Assembly (NCBI GenBank): GCA_012512995.1
Contig: JAAZDA010000266.1
Location: 1 to 5,207, forward strand
DNA: 5,207 bases
Direction of reading: 5' to 3'
Source: Clostridiales bacterium
GTDB taxonomy: Bacteria > Bacillota > Clostridia > Lachnospirales > Lachnospiraceae
Part shown: positions 1 through 5,207 of the stretch, one piece after another
Position numbering within the stretch: the first letter of the stretch is position 1
Layout: each line of letters starts with the position of its first letter
Position numbers and translations under genes: made by a program
Notes under the pieces: generated by a model
Told to the model about the DNA's origin: nothing
Database searches by the model: none
What the model saw: only the letters and a program-made list of their open reading frames with translations

Positions 1-986
1 CGAATTATTTCGAGGTCGGACAGATGGGCATCGAGCATGCTCTGCTTCCGGAAAAAGGACTTGTTTCGCCTGGAGATCTCATAATAGGCGCTGACTCCCA
101 TACATGCACATATGGCGCACTTGGAGCCTTTTCCACAGGAGTGGGCAGCACAGATATGGCAGCCGGTATGGCGACAGGCAAAGCCTGGTTCAAGGTGCCT
201 TCAGCTATAAAATTTAATCTCACAGGCAAGCTTGGAAAATGGGTATCAGGCAAGGATGTCATTCTTCACATTATCGGAATGACAGGCGTTGATGGTGCTC
301 TTTACCAGTCTATGGAATTCACAGGCGAAGGTGTAGCTGAGCTCAGTATGGACGACCGCTTCACGATATCCAATATGGCAATCGAGGCCGGAGCCAAGAA
401 CGGTATATTCCCGGTGGATGAGAAGACCATAGAATACGAAAAGGAACACGGAGCAGATCCGGGTGTAATTGTCTCTGCAGATCCTGATGCAGAGTATGTA
501 AAGACTTATAATATCGACCTTTCGGAAATAAAGCCCACTGTGGCATTTCCTCATCTCCCTGAGAATGCAAAGACTTTTGATGACATACCTGAACTAAAGA
601 TCGATCAGGTGGTGATCGGTTCCTGCACTAACGGACGCATGAGCGATCTTCGCACAGCAGCTGCGATCCTTAAGGGACATCATATCGCTGAAGGTATGAG
701 ATGTATTGTGATTCCGGCAACTGAGGCAATTTATCTCAAGGCCATGGAGGAAGGACTCCTTAAGATATTCATAGAAGCCGGTGCAGTTGTGAGCACACCT
801 ACCTGCGGACCATGTCTCGGAGGATATATGGGAATACTCGCAGCCGGTGAGAGATGCGTGTCAACTACAAACAGGAACTTTGTGGGCCGCATGGGTGACG
901 TTACTTCGGAAATTTATCTCGCAAGTCCCGCGACAGCGGCGGCGAGCGCAATCGAAGGAAAGATTGCTGATCCGACCGGGTATTGA
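1..986 (+). CDS. leuC: 3-isopropylmalate dehydratase large subunit (LeuC, type 2), 5' end missing
   Basis: Large, iron-sulfur subunit of isopropylmalate isomerase, which converts 2-isopropylmalate to 3-isopropylmalate in cytosolic leucine synthesis together with LeuD. The frame is open from the window edge (first whole codon at 3) to TGA 984-986, giving 327 residues. The family form of about 420 residues suggests that roughly 95 N-terminal residues lie upstream. Visible aconitase-family motifs are GADSHTCTYGALGAF (visible residues 30-44), VIGSCTNGR (Cys at base 624) and PTCGPCLGG (Cys at 804 and 813). The spacing C-X59-C-X2-C is what the family uses to hold the 4Fe-4S cluster. The short length and motif wording fit the archaeal/clostridial type rather than the ~466-residue E. 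coli type. leuD follows after 20 bases, which supports the leucine assignment. Homoaconitase or dimethylmalate dehydratase large subunits look similar and cannot be fully excluded. The ATG at 24 is internal, because homology continues upstream of it. Confidence 0.95.
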   Translation, partial: NYFEVGQMGIEHALLPEKGLVSPGDLIIGADSHTCTYGALGAFSTGVGSTDMAAGMATGKAWFKVPSAIKFNLTGKLGKWVSGKDVILHIIGMTGVDGALYQSMEFTGEGVAELSMDDRFTISNMAIEAGAKNGIFPVDEKTIEYEKEHGADPGVIVSADPDAEYVKTYNIDLSEIKPTVAFPHLPENAKTFDDIPELKIDQVVIGSCTNGRMSDLRTAAAILKGHHIAEGMRCIVIPATEAIYLKAMEEGLLKIFIEAGAVVSTPTCGPCLGGYMGILAAGERCVSTTNRNFVGRMGDVTSEIYLASPATAAASAIEGKIADPTGY

Positions 987-991
987 GATTT

Positions 992-996
992 GGAGG
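992..996 (+). promoter_or_regulatory. Shine-Dalgarno site that fixes the leuD start
   Basis: GGAGG lies 10 bases before ATG 1007. It selects that ATG over an in-frame TTG at 983, which overlaps the leuC stop codon, has no such site in front of it, and would add eight residues the family does not have. Confidence 0.75.
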
Positions 997-1006
997 AAAG
1001 AATATT

Positions 1007-1495
1007 ATGCAGTCTGCAGAAGGCAAAGTAATACGTTACGGAGATAATATTGATACAGATGTAATTATTCCTGCCAGATATCTGGCTACAAGCGAGCCGT
1101 CAGAACTGGCAAAACATTGCATGGAAGATATTGACAGGAGTTTTGCCTCGAGAGTAAGTAAGGGCGACATCATTGTGGCAGGAAAGAACTTCGGCTGCGG
1201 GTCGTCGAGAGAGCATGCCCCTATTGCGATAAAAGCATCAGGGATCTCATGCGTTATAGCCAGGACTTTTGCCAGGATCTTTTACAGGAACTCAATTAAC
1301 ATCGGACTTCCCATAATGGAGTGCGACGAAGCTTATGATAAGATATCAGAGGGTGATACGGTTTCAGTTGATTTCGAACACGGTATCATAAAGGATGAAA
1401 CTACAGGAGAAGAATTCAAGGGGCAGGCATTTCCTGAATTCATGCAGAAAATCATAGATTCTGAGGGTCTCATAAACTATATAAATCGTGGGTAG
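1007..1495 (+). CDS. leuD: 3-isopropylmalate dehydratase small subunit (LeuD)
   Basis: Small (swivel-domain) subunit of isopropylmalate isomerase, the partner of the LeuC encoded just upstream. It is 162 residues long, normal for the short clostridial/archaeal form. Visible motifs are DNIDTDVIIPARYL (residues 13-26), the mobile substrate loop that begins YLATSEPSELA (25-35), and GKNFGCGSSREHAP (59-72), a hallmark of LeuD that contributes to the active site. The third residue of the loop is Ala (Y25-L26-A27-T28). From memory, homoaconitase small subunits carry Arg there (YLRT), so the sequence favours isopropylmalate over homocitrate as substrate; this point is an inference. The start is ATG 1007 with GGAGG 10 bases upstream. 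The 20-base gap after leuC indicates co-translation from one mRNA. The stop is TAG 1493-1495. No terminator-like hairpin follows before ruvA. Confidence 0.94.
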   Translation: MQSAEGKVIRYGDNIDTDVIIPARYLATSEPSELAKHCMEDIDRSFASRVSKGDIIVAGKNFGCGSSREHAPIAIKASGISCVIARTFARIFYRNSINIGLPIMECDEAYDKISEGDTVSVDFEHGIIKDETTGEEFKGQAFPEFMQKIIDSEGLINYINRG

Positions 1496-1504
1496 AGCCC
1501 GGAT

Positions 1505-1509
1505 AGAGG
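1505..1509 (+). promoter_or_regulatory. Ribosome binding site that decides the TTG start of ruvA
   Basis: AGAGG ends 5 bases before TTG 1515. Together with the RuvA family N terminus (MISFLKGTV-like), it supports TTG as the initiation codon. The in-frame GTG at 1488 would overlap the end of leuD and add nine unrelated residues. Confidence 0.6.
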
Positions 1510-1514
1510 TTGTT

Positions 1515-2126
1515 TTGATATCTTTTCTTAAAGGTACTGTTGACAATATAACGGAATCGACAGTGGAACTTGACGTGAACGGGACAGGCTTCGAAATTCA
1601 GATCTCGCCTGCTACTGCGGAGCGGCTGGAAGCCATGGGCGATCAGGTGACGGTCTATACTTATATGTATATAAGGGAAGACCAGCTTGCGCTGTACGGA
1701 TTTTCGTCGAGAGATGAACTTGCACTCTTTAAAAAGCTGATTACAGTCAGCGGAATAGGGCCTAAAGCAGGGCTCTCGCTTTTATCGGTCATGAATGCAG
1801 ATGACCTGAGATTTGCTATTGTAGCAGGGGATGTGAAATCAATTTCAAGGGCGCCCGGGGTGGGAAAACGTACGGCTGAGAGACTTGTACTGGAACTCAG
1901 GGATAAGCTTGATAATATTGGGCTTACGACGTCAGGACTTCCGGACGCAGAGGGCGCAGGAGCAAAGGGAGAAGACCTGTCTTCGGACGCAGCTGATGCG
2001 GTCGATGCGCTCACCGCACTCGGATATTCAAGGGTAGATGCGGTGAAGGCGGTAAAGCGTGCGGCTGAGACCGGTGCAGCCGGAACTGAGGAACTGCTGA
2101 AGAAAGCGCTGGGGTTCATGGTCTGA
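1515..2126 (+). CDS. ruvA: Holliday junction branch migration protein RuvA
   Basis: RuvA binds four-way DNA junctions as a tetramer and loads the RuvB motor for branch migration in recombinational repair. With the TTG start the protein has 203 residues, the usual family length, and begins ISFLKGTVDNI after the initiator Met. Domain I (about 1-64) is the OB-fold. It keeps the acidic pin residues at E55-D56 in YIREDQLALYGF, the same numbers as in E. coli. Domain II carries two helix-hairpin-helix motifs, VSGIGPK (78-84) and APGVGKRT (113-120). An acidic, Gly/Ala/Ser-rich linker (about 135-160) leads to domain III (about 160-203, DAVDALTALGYSRVDAVKAV), which contacts RuvB. ruvB follows after 21 bases. 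The gap to leuD is 19 bases, so the gene may be transcribed from the leucine promoter unless a promoter lies inside leuD. RuvC is not encoded here; Bacillota generally resolve junctions with RecU, or with a RuvC encoded elsewhere. Confidence 0.96.
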   Translation: MISFLKGTVDNITESTVELDVNGTGFEIQISPATAERLEAMGDQVTVYTYMYIREDQLALYGFSSRDELALFKKLITVSGIGPKAGLSLLSVMNADDLRFAIVAGDVKSISRAPGVGKRTAERLVLELRDKLDNIGLTTSGLPDAEGAGAKGEDLSSDAADAVDALTALGYSRVDAVKAVKRAAETGAAGTEELLKKALGFMV

Positions 2127-2147
2127 CAATAAACGACGAGGATATCC

Positions 2148-3155
2148 ATGGAAAAACGGATGATAGAAACAAGTTATACGGAAGAGGATCAGAAGATTGA
2201 AGGATCGCTCAGACCGCAGAGACTTGATGAGTATATTGGACAGGATAATATAAAAAAGAATCTCGAAATAGCAATAGAGGCTGCCAAAAAGCGCGGGGAG
2301 CCGCTGGATCATGTCCTTTTCTTCGGGCCTCCCGGACTTGGCAAGACTACGCTTGCAGGCATCATAGCTCATGAGATGGATGTTAACATTAAGATAACAA
2401 GCGGCCCTGCTATTGAAAAGGCCGGCGATATAGCCGCAGTCCTTAATGGTCTGCAGGAGGGCGATATCCTCTTTATTGATGAGATTCACAGACTGAACAA
2501 GCAGATAGAGGAAGTGCTGTATCCGGCGATGGAAGATTATGCCATCGATATAATGATAGGAAAAGGACCATCAGCCAAATCGATACGGCTTGATCTGCCG
2601 CATTTTACGCTGGTGGGTGCGACGACAAGGGCAGGACTACTTTCAGCACCGCTCCGTGACAGGTTTGGAATAATCGAAAGACTGGAGTTTTATAACGCGC
2701 CTCAGCTCAGGACAATAATAATGAATTCCGCTAAGATCCTGAATGTGACAGTTGATGATGAGGCGGCGCTTGAAATGGCCAAAAGAAGCAGGGGAACACC
2801 GAGACTTGCAAACCGGATTTTGAAACGCGTCCGCGATTATGCAGAAGTAAGGCATGACGGAGTCATAACGCTGGATATAGCAAAAACAGCATTGGACATG
2901 ATGAATGTTGATAAAGCAGGGCTTGACTATACTGATCAGAAAATGCTCAGAACACTTATCACAGGTTTTGGCGGGGGTCCCGTAGGACTTGACACAATCG
3001 CCGCTGCTATAGGCGAAGACTCCGGGACTATTGAGGATGTCATTGAGCCATATCTTCTTCAGAACGGTTTTTTAAACAGAACGCCTAAAGGAAGAGTTGC
3101 CACACAGGCAGCTTATGATCACCTTGGTCTTGAAATGCCTGTAAACAGGGATTAA
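2148..3155 (+). CDS. ruvB: Holliday junction branch migration ATPase RuvB
   Basis: AAA+ hexameric motor that drives branch migration on RuvA-bound junctions. It is 335 residues long, full family length, with all catalytic elements. These are the N-terminal LRPQRLDEYIGQ box (21-32), Walker A GPPGLGKT (60-67), Walker B LFIDEIH (108-114), the RuvA-contacting hairpin region (about 125-150), sensor 1 GATTR (157-161), the arginine finger R170 in APLRDRFG, and sensor 2 R219 in GTPRLANR. A C-terminal winged-helix domain follows (GFGGGPVGLDTIAAAIGE, 273-290, then a NGFLNRTPKGR turn). The chosen start is ATG 2148, with GAGGA at 2138-2142 and a 5-base spacer. An in-frame ATG at 2160 is too far from that site. 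Translation is probably linked to ruvA, 21 bases upstream. TAA 3153-3155 ends the gene, and a 145-base non-coding gap follows. Confidence 0.97.
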   Translation: MEKRMIETSYTEEDQKIEGSLRPQRLDEYIGQDNIKKNLEIAIEAAKKRGEPLDHVLFFGPPGLGKTTLAGIIAHEMDVNIKITSGPAIEKAGDIAAVLNGLQEGDILFIDEIHRLNKQIEEVLYPAMEDYAIDIMIGKGPSAKSIRLDLPHFTLVGATTRAGLLSAPLRDRFGIIERLEFYNAPQLRTIIMNSAKILNVTVDDEAALEMAKRSRGTPRLANRILKRVRDYAEVRHDGVITLDIAKTALDMMNVDKAGLDYTDQKMLRTLITGFGGGPVGLDTIAAAIGEDSGTIEDVIEPYLLQNGFLNRTPKGRVATQAAYDHLGLEMPVNRD

Positions 3156-3212
3156 AATAATAAGATATGTAAACTGTCGCATAGGAGTGACAGACATGTG
3201 AATCACAGCCAT

Positions 3213-3233
3213 AAAACCGCATCAGCGGATTTT
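3213..3233 (+). terminator. Weak terminator-like hairpin after ruvB
   Basis: AAAACCGC, loop ATCA, then GCGGATTTT: a 4-bp GC core extended by four A-T pairs with one bulged A, ending in a short T run. The stem is short and the T run is broken at once by CTGG, so termination would be weak at best. It may simply be part of the larger leader fold. Confidence 0.25.
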
Positions 3234-3245
3234 CTGGTGTGGCCA

Positions 3246-3287
3246 ATGCGACGCACGGAGCCGTCGCATATGTAAATTACGCTCCGT
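3246..3287 (+). promoter_or_regulatory. Candidate H-type RNA pseudoknot upstream of zapA
   Basis: Stem 1 is ATGCGACG (3246-3253) with CGTCGCAT (3262-3269), 8 perfect pairs enclosing an 8-base loop. Seven of the eight loop bases (3255-3261, ACGGAGC) are perfectly complementary to GCTCCGT (3281-3287), giving stem 2. The connecting loops are 1 base (3254), 0 bases, and 11 A/T-rich bases (3270-3280), which suits a compact coaxially stacked pseudoknot. It ends 3 bases before the GGTGA ribosome-binding site of zapA, so it could influence initiation. The base pairing is seen in the sequence; formation and function are inferred. Confidence 0.4.
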
Positions 3288-3290
3288 CAT

Positions 3291-3295
3291 GGTGA
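3291..3295 (+). promoter_or_regulatory. Ribosome binding site favouring ATG 3301 for zapA
   Basis: GGTGA matches the downstream part of the Shine-Dalgarno consensus and sits 5 bases before ATG 3301. The alternative in-frame ATG at 3289 has no purine-rich site in front of it. Confidence 0.5.
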
Positions 3296-3300
3296 AAAAT

Positions 3301-3702
3301 ATGGAATCATCCAAGAATGAAACAAAAGTCGTAATAGGCGGCAAAGTCTATACCCTCAGCGGGTATGAGGGAGAGGAGTATATTCAGAAAGTCGCTTCTT
3401 ACCTCAACGGAAAGATAGATGAGCTTCAGTCTGAAGAAGGCTATAATCACCTTTCCTCTGATCTGCGTTCATTACTGCTGCAGATCAATATTGCGGATGA
3501 TTACTTTAAGTCGAAGCATCGCAGTGAAGTACTGGATGAGGATATTAAATCCAAAGAGAAGGATCTTTATGACATCAAGCATGAGCTTGTGACAACTCAG
3601 ATGAAGCTTGAAGCCATGGACAAGAGCCTCAAAAAGGCGCAGAACGAAAATGATGAAAACGCCAGGAAGATCATCCGTCTGGAATCAGGCAGTAAATCCT
3701 GA
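3301..3702 (+). CDS. zapA: Cell division protein ZapA (FtsZ-ring associated)
   Basis: ZapA binds FtsZ in the cytosol and bundles its filaments at the division site. The preferred start gives 133 residues; ATG 3289 would add MVKN. The N-terminal globular head (about 8-75) shows the family pattern: KVVIGGKVYTLSGYEGEEY, then a helix with VASYLNGKIDEL, then SSDLRSLLLQINIADDYF. From about residue 76 to 128 the chain is a highly charged Lys/Glu-rich helix with regular hydrophobic positions, consistent with the dimerising coiled coil. The coiled coil is longer than in the ~85-residue B. subtilis ZapA, a length I associate with clostridial relatives. There is no signal peptide or membrane segment. 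The gene stands 145 bases after ruvB behind the structured leader, and a terminator-like hairpin follows. Its presence next to ruvAB seems to be conserved neighbourhood rather than shared function. Confidence 0.88.
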   Translation: MESSKNETKVVIGGKVYTLSGYEGEEYIQKVASYLNGKIDELQSEEGYNHLSSDLRSLLLQINIADDYFKSKHRSEVLDEDIKSKEKDLYDIKHELVTTQMKLEAMDKSLKKAQNENDENARKIIRLESGSKS

Positions 3703-3732
3703 ACGCATTAAGTAAACATGTATGGAATCATG

Positions 3733-3763
3733 GGCTGTCGCGTTAAGCGGCAGCCTTGTTTGG
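3733..3763 (+). terminator. Probable intrinsic terminator after zapA
   Basis: GGCTGTCGC (3733-3741), a 5-base loop GTTAA, and GCGGCAGCC (3747-3755) form a 9-bp stem with a single G-U pair. TTGTTTGG follows at once. It lies 31 bases after the zapA stop and before the U32 gene. The T tract is interrupted by G residues, so read-through into the next gene is plausible. Confidence 0.55.
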
Positions 3764-3792
3764 TTATTAACTTGAAAATAACGCATGGAAAT

Positions 3793-3797
3793 GGTGA
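3793..3797 (+). promoter_or_regulatory. Ribosome binding site suggesting GTG 3803 as the U32 start
   Basis: GGTGA sits 5 bases before GTG 3803, the same arrangement as at zapA (ATGGTGAAAAA followed by the start codon). In-frame ATGs at 3785 and 3791 have no recognisable site upstream, although either could be used. Confidence 0.4.
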
Positions 3798-3802
3798 AAA
3801 AA

Positions 3803-5207
3803 GTGAAAAAGAGAGTGGAACTGCTGTCACCGGCAGGAAATATGGATGCATTCAGGGCGGCAGTAAATGCCGGAGCCGATGCGGTATATCTTGCGGGAAA
3901 ATACTTCGGAGCCAGGGCTTTTGCAGAGAATTTTTCTGATGAGGAACTGATGGAGTGCATCGATGAGGCGCACCTTTGCGGAGTCAGGATAAATCTCACG
4001 GTAAATACTCTGACAAGAGAAAAAGAAATACATGATATTGTGGACTTTGTCGGACCGCTTGCAGAGCGAGGCCTTGATGGTGTGATTGTTCAGGATATCG
4101 GAGTCATGAAGGTGCTTCATGAGAGTTTTCCGTACCTTCCCATACATGCCAGTACGCAGTTGTCTGTCACAAATACGGATGCTGTGCGGTTCCTTTCGCG
4201 CCTCGGGGTGACAAGAGTAGTGCCTGCCAGAGAACTCGGCATTGAGGAGATAAGGAGTCTTAAGAGTGAGTTGCCTGTAGAGGTGGAGACCTTCATTCAC
4301 GGAGCAATGTGCTACTGTTATTCCGGGAAATGTCTGATGTCAAGTTTCCTCGGTGGACGCAGCGGGAACCGGGGAATGTGCGCTCAGCCGTGCCGCCTGC
4401 CTTATCGAATTCTTGACAGGGAAGGCAAAAAGACAGATACAGGCGAATACAAAAAAGAGTACTATCCACTGGCGATGCGCGATATGTGTACGCTGGAGAT
4501 CCTGCCTGAGCTTATCGAGTCAGGAATAGACTCTTTTAAGATCGAAGGCCGGATGAAAAAACCGGAGTATACTGCCGGTGTTACGGAGGTGTACAGGAAG
4601 TATATTGATCTGTATTACAGAATCAAGGATGCGAGTCCTGATGGTATCGTAAATGCTTCTGCCTGGAAGATAGATCATGAGGATATGGATTTTGTAAAGA
4701 GCCTGTACCTGCGCAGTGAGCTCAGCACAGGTTACTATGACAGAAGAAACGGGCGCGATATGATAGCACTTGATGCACCGGGATACAGCGGAGCTGATGA
4801 TGAGCTGCTCATTCGGCTCCATGATCAATATGTCGTCCCGATACACAAAGTGAGCATAAACGGGAAAATATCATTGTATCCGGGGAACAAAGCTTCTCTT
4901 ACTGTCAGCGAGAACAGTAAAGACGGAATCAGAGTAACAGCAACAGGCGCTGTTGTTATGGAGGCCATAAAGGCGCCGCTTTCTGAACAGAGTGTTGAAA
5001 AAAATCTGCGCAAGACCGGTGACACGGTATTTTTTCCTGACAGAATAACTGTTGATACCGGTAATAACAGTTTTATGCCTGTGAGCGCTATCAATGAACT
5101 CAGGAGAGATGCACTGGAAAAACTCAAGTCAGAAATGCTTGAGAGGTACATTAAAAACAACTCTGAAGCTCAAAGAAATGATATGGGCACACAGGAGAAC
5201 CTAAGCC
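3803..5207 (+). CDS. U32 family protein with DUF3656-like domain, likely RNA hydroxylase (RlhA/TrhP-like), 3' end missing
   Basis: The frame is open to the window end without a stop (468 whole codons). The start is taken as GTG 3803 (MKKRVELLSPAGN, the usual family beginning); ATG 3791 or 3785 are alternatives. The N-terminal TIM-barrel-like U32 domain (about 1-300) has LSPAGN, GADAVYLAGKYFGAR (24-38) and the full U32 signature ETFIHGAMCYCYSGKCLMS (162-180). A GRSGNRGMCAQPCRLPY segment (185-201) and FKIEGRMKKPEY follow. Cys170, Cys177, Cys193 and Cys197 are placed as expected for a 4Fe-4S cluster. From about 345 to 455, TLTV-like strands, KTGDTVFF and PVSAINELRRDALEKL resemble the DUF3656 domain of RlhA-type proteins. 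Members with known roles hydroxylate RNA using prephenate (RlhA on 23S rRNA, TrhP on tRNA). Databases often call them peptidases or collagenases, and a protease role here is doubtful. Which RNA is modified cannot be told from the sequence. A terminator-like hairpin upstream suggests its own promoter or read-through from zapA. Confidence 0.9.
   Translation, partial: MKKRVELLSPAGNMDAFRAAVNAGADAVYLAGKYFGARAFAENFSDEELMECIDEAHLCGVRINLTVNTLTREKEIHDIVDFVGPLAERGLDGVIVQDIGVMKVLHESFPYLPIHASTQLSVTNTDAVRFLSRLGVTRVVPARELGIEEIRSLKSELPVEVETFIHGAMCYCYSGKCLMSSFLGGRSGNRGMCAQPCRLPYRILDREGKKTDTGEYKKEYYPLAMRDMCTLEILPELIESGIDSFKIEGRMKKPEYTAGVTEVYRKYIDLYYRIKDASPDGIVNASAWKIDHEDMDFVKSLYLRSELSTGYYDRRNGRDMIALDAPGYSGADDELLIRLHDQYVVPIHKVSINGKISLYPGNKASLTVSENSKDGIRVTATGAVVMEAIKAPLSEQSVEKNLRKTGDTVFFPDRITVDTGNNSFMPVSAINELRRDALEKLKSEMLERYIKNNSEAQRNDMGTQENLS

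Larger units (their letters stand above)
3156..3300 (+). other. Structured ruvB-zapA intergenic region, candidate zapA leader RNA
   Basis: This is the only substantial gap between closely packed genes. It is rich in complementary segments. CTGTC 3174-3178 pairs with GACAG 3189-3193. GTCGCAT 3176-3182 can instead pair with ATGCGAC 3246-3252. That same ATGCGAC (extended to 3253) can pair with CGTCGCAT 3262-3269. GCCA 3208-3211 can pair with TGGC 3240-3243 around a CCGC/GCGG hairpin. ACGGAGC 3255-3261 pairs with GCTCCGT 3281-3287. The 5' half could be the ruvB 3' end and the 3' half a zapA leader. I do not recognise any known riboswitch class, and no convincing sigma-A promoter pair stands out. 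That it acts as RNA is an inference. Confidence 0.45.

Noticed and set aside
1488..1514. GTG 1488 as the ruvA start
   Set aside because: It would overlap leuD by 8 bases and add nine residues absent from the RuvA family. TTG 1515 has AGAGG upstream and gives the standard N terminus.
1661..2149. 162-codon open frame on the minus strand across ruvA
   Set aside because: It lies opposite a clear, full-length ruvA. Its product is low-complexity, rich in Ser, Ala and Pro, as expected from the complement of Ala/Asp/Glu-rich codons, and shows no domain.
3197..3207. TGTGAATCACA dyad, resembling half-sites of a CRP-type operator
   Set aside because: The spacer is 1 base instead of 6, CRP-type regulation would be unusual in this group, and an 11-base dyad can occur by chance.
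3300..3731. Direct repeats flanking zapA: TATGGAATCAT at 3300-3310 and 3721-3731, plus CTGTCGC at 3174-3180 and 3735-3741
   Set aside because: Short, imperfectly matched in context, with one copy inside coding sequence. There is no transposase or other sign of a mobile unit, so it is probably coincidence.
3718..3939. 73-codon + strand open frame overlapping the start of the U32 gene
   Set aside because: It is out of frame with the conserved U32 coding sequence, runs through the terminator-like hairpin, and its Cys/Gly/Arg-rich product matches nothing I recognise.
3827..4300. 157-codon open frame on the minus strand across the U32 gene
   Set aside because: It lies opposite the conserved U32 domain. 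Its translation has no recognisable motif and no convincing ribosome-binding site, so it is a shadow.

Overview
The window is an ordinary-looking chromosomal stretch of a Gram-positive anaerobe, with every gene on the + strand. It most likely comes from the class Clostridia, and probably from the Lachnospiraceae. The reasons are the short, two-subunit 'type 2' isopropylmalate isomerase, the gene order ruvA-ruvB-zapA-U32 protein (which I recall from that family), the moderate GC content with many AGA/AGG and ATA codons, and a long coiled-coil ZapA. The species call is an inference; no rRNA or other marker is present.

Layout: 1-986 is the 3' part of leuC and 1007-1495 is leuD, the two subunits of 3-isopropylmalate dehydratase (leucine synthesis). 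Only 19 bases later, with no visible terminator, ruvA starts at a TTG codon (1515-2126). It is followed after 21 bases by ruvB (2148-3155). RuvA and RuvB form the Holliday-junction branch-migration motor. No ruvC lies in the window. leuC-leuD-ruvA-ruvB could therefore be one transcript.

A 145-base gap (3156-3300) then precedes zapA (3301-3702), a small FtsZ-ring-associated division protein. This gap is the most unusual part of the window. It contains three copies of GTCGCAT in +/-/+ orientation, which allow mutually exclusive stems. It also contains an 8-bp hairpin whose loop is perfectly complementary to 7 bases just upstream of the zapA start, which is H-type pseudoknot geometry. This could be a regulatory leader RNA; that is a hypothesis from base pairing alone.

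After zapA, a 9-bp GC-rich hairpin with a T-rich tail (3733-3763) resembles an intrinsic terminator. The last gene (about 3803 to beyond the window end) is a U32-family protein with the complete U32 signature, four cysteines suited to an iron-sulfur cluster, and a second domain like DUF3656. It is more likely an RNA hydroxylase of the RlhA/TrhP kind than a protease. I found no mobile element, CRISPR array, tRNA or rRNA, and no sign of horizontal transfer. Apart from the zapA leader, I see no candidate for a previously undescribed system.
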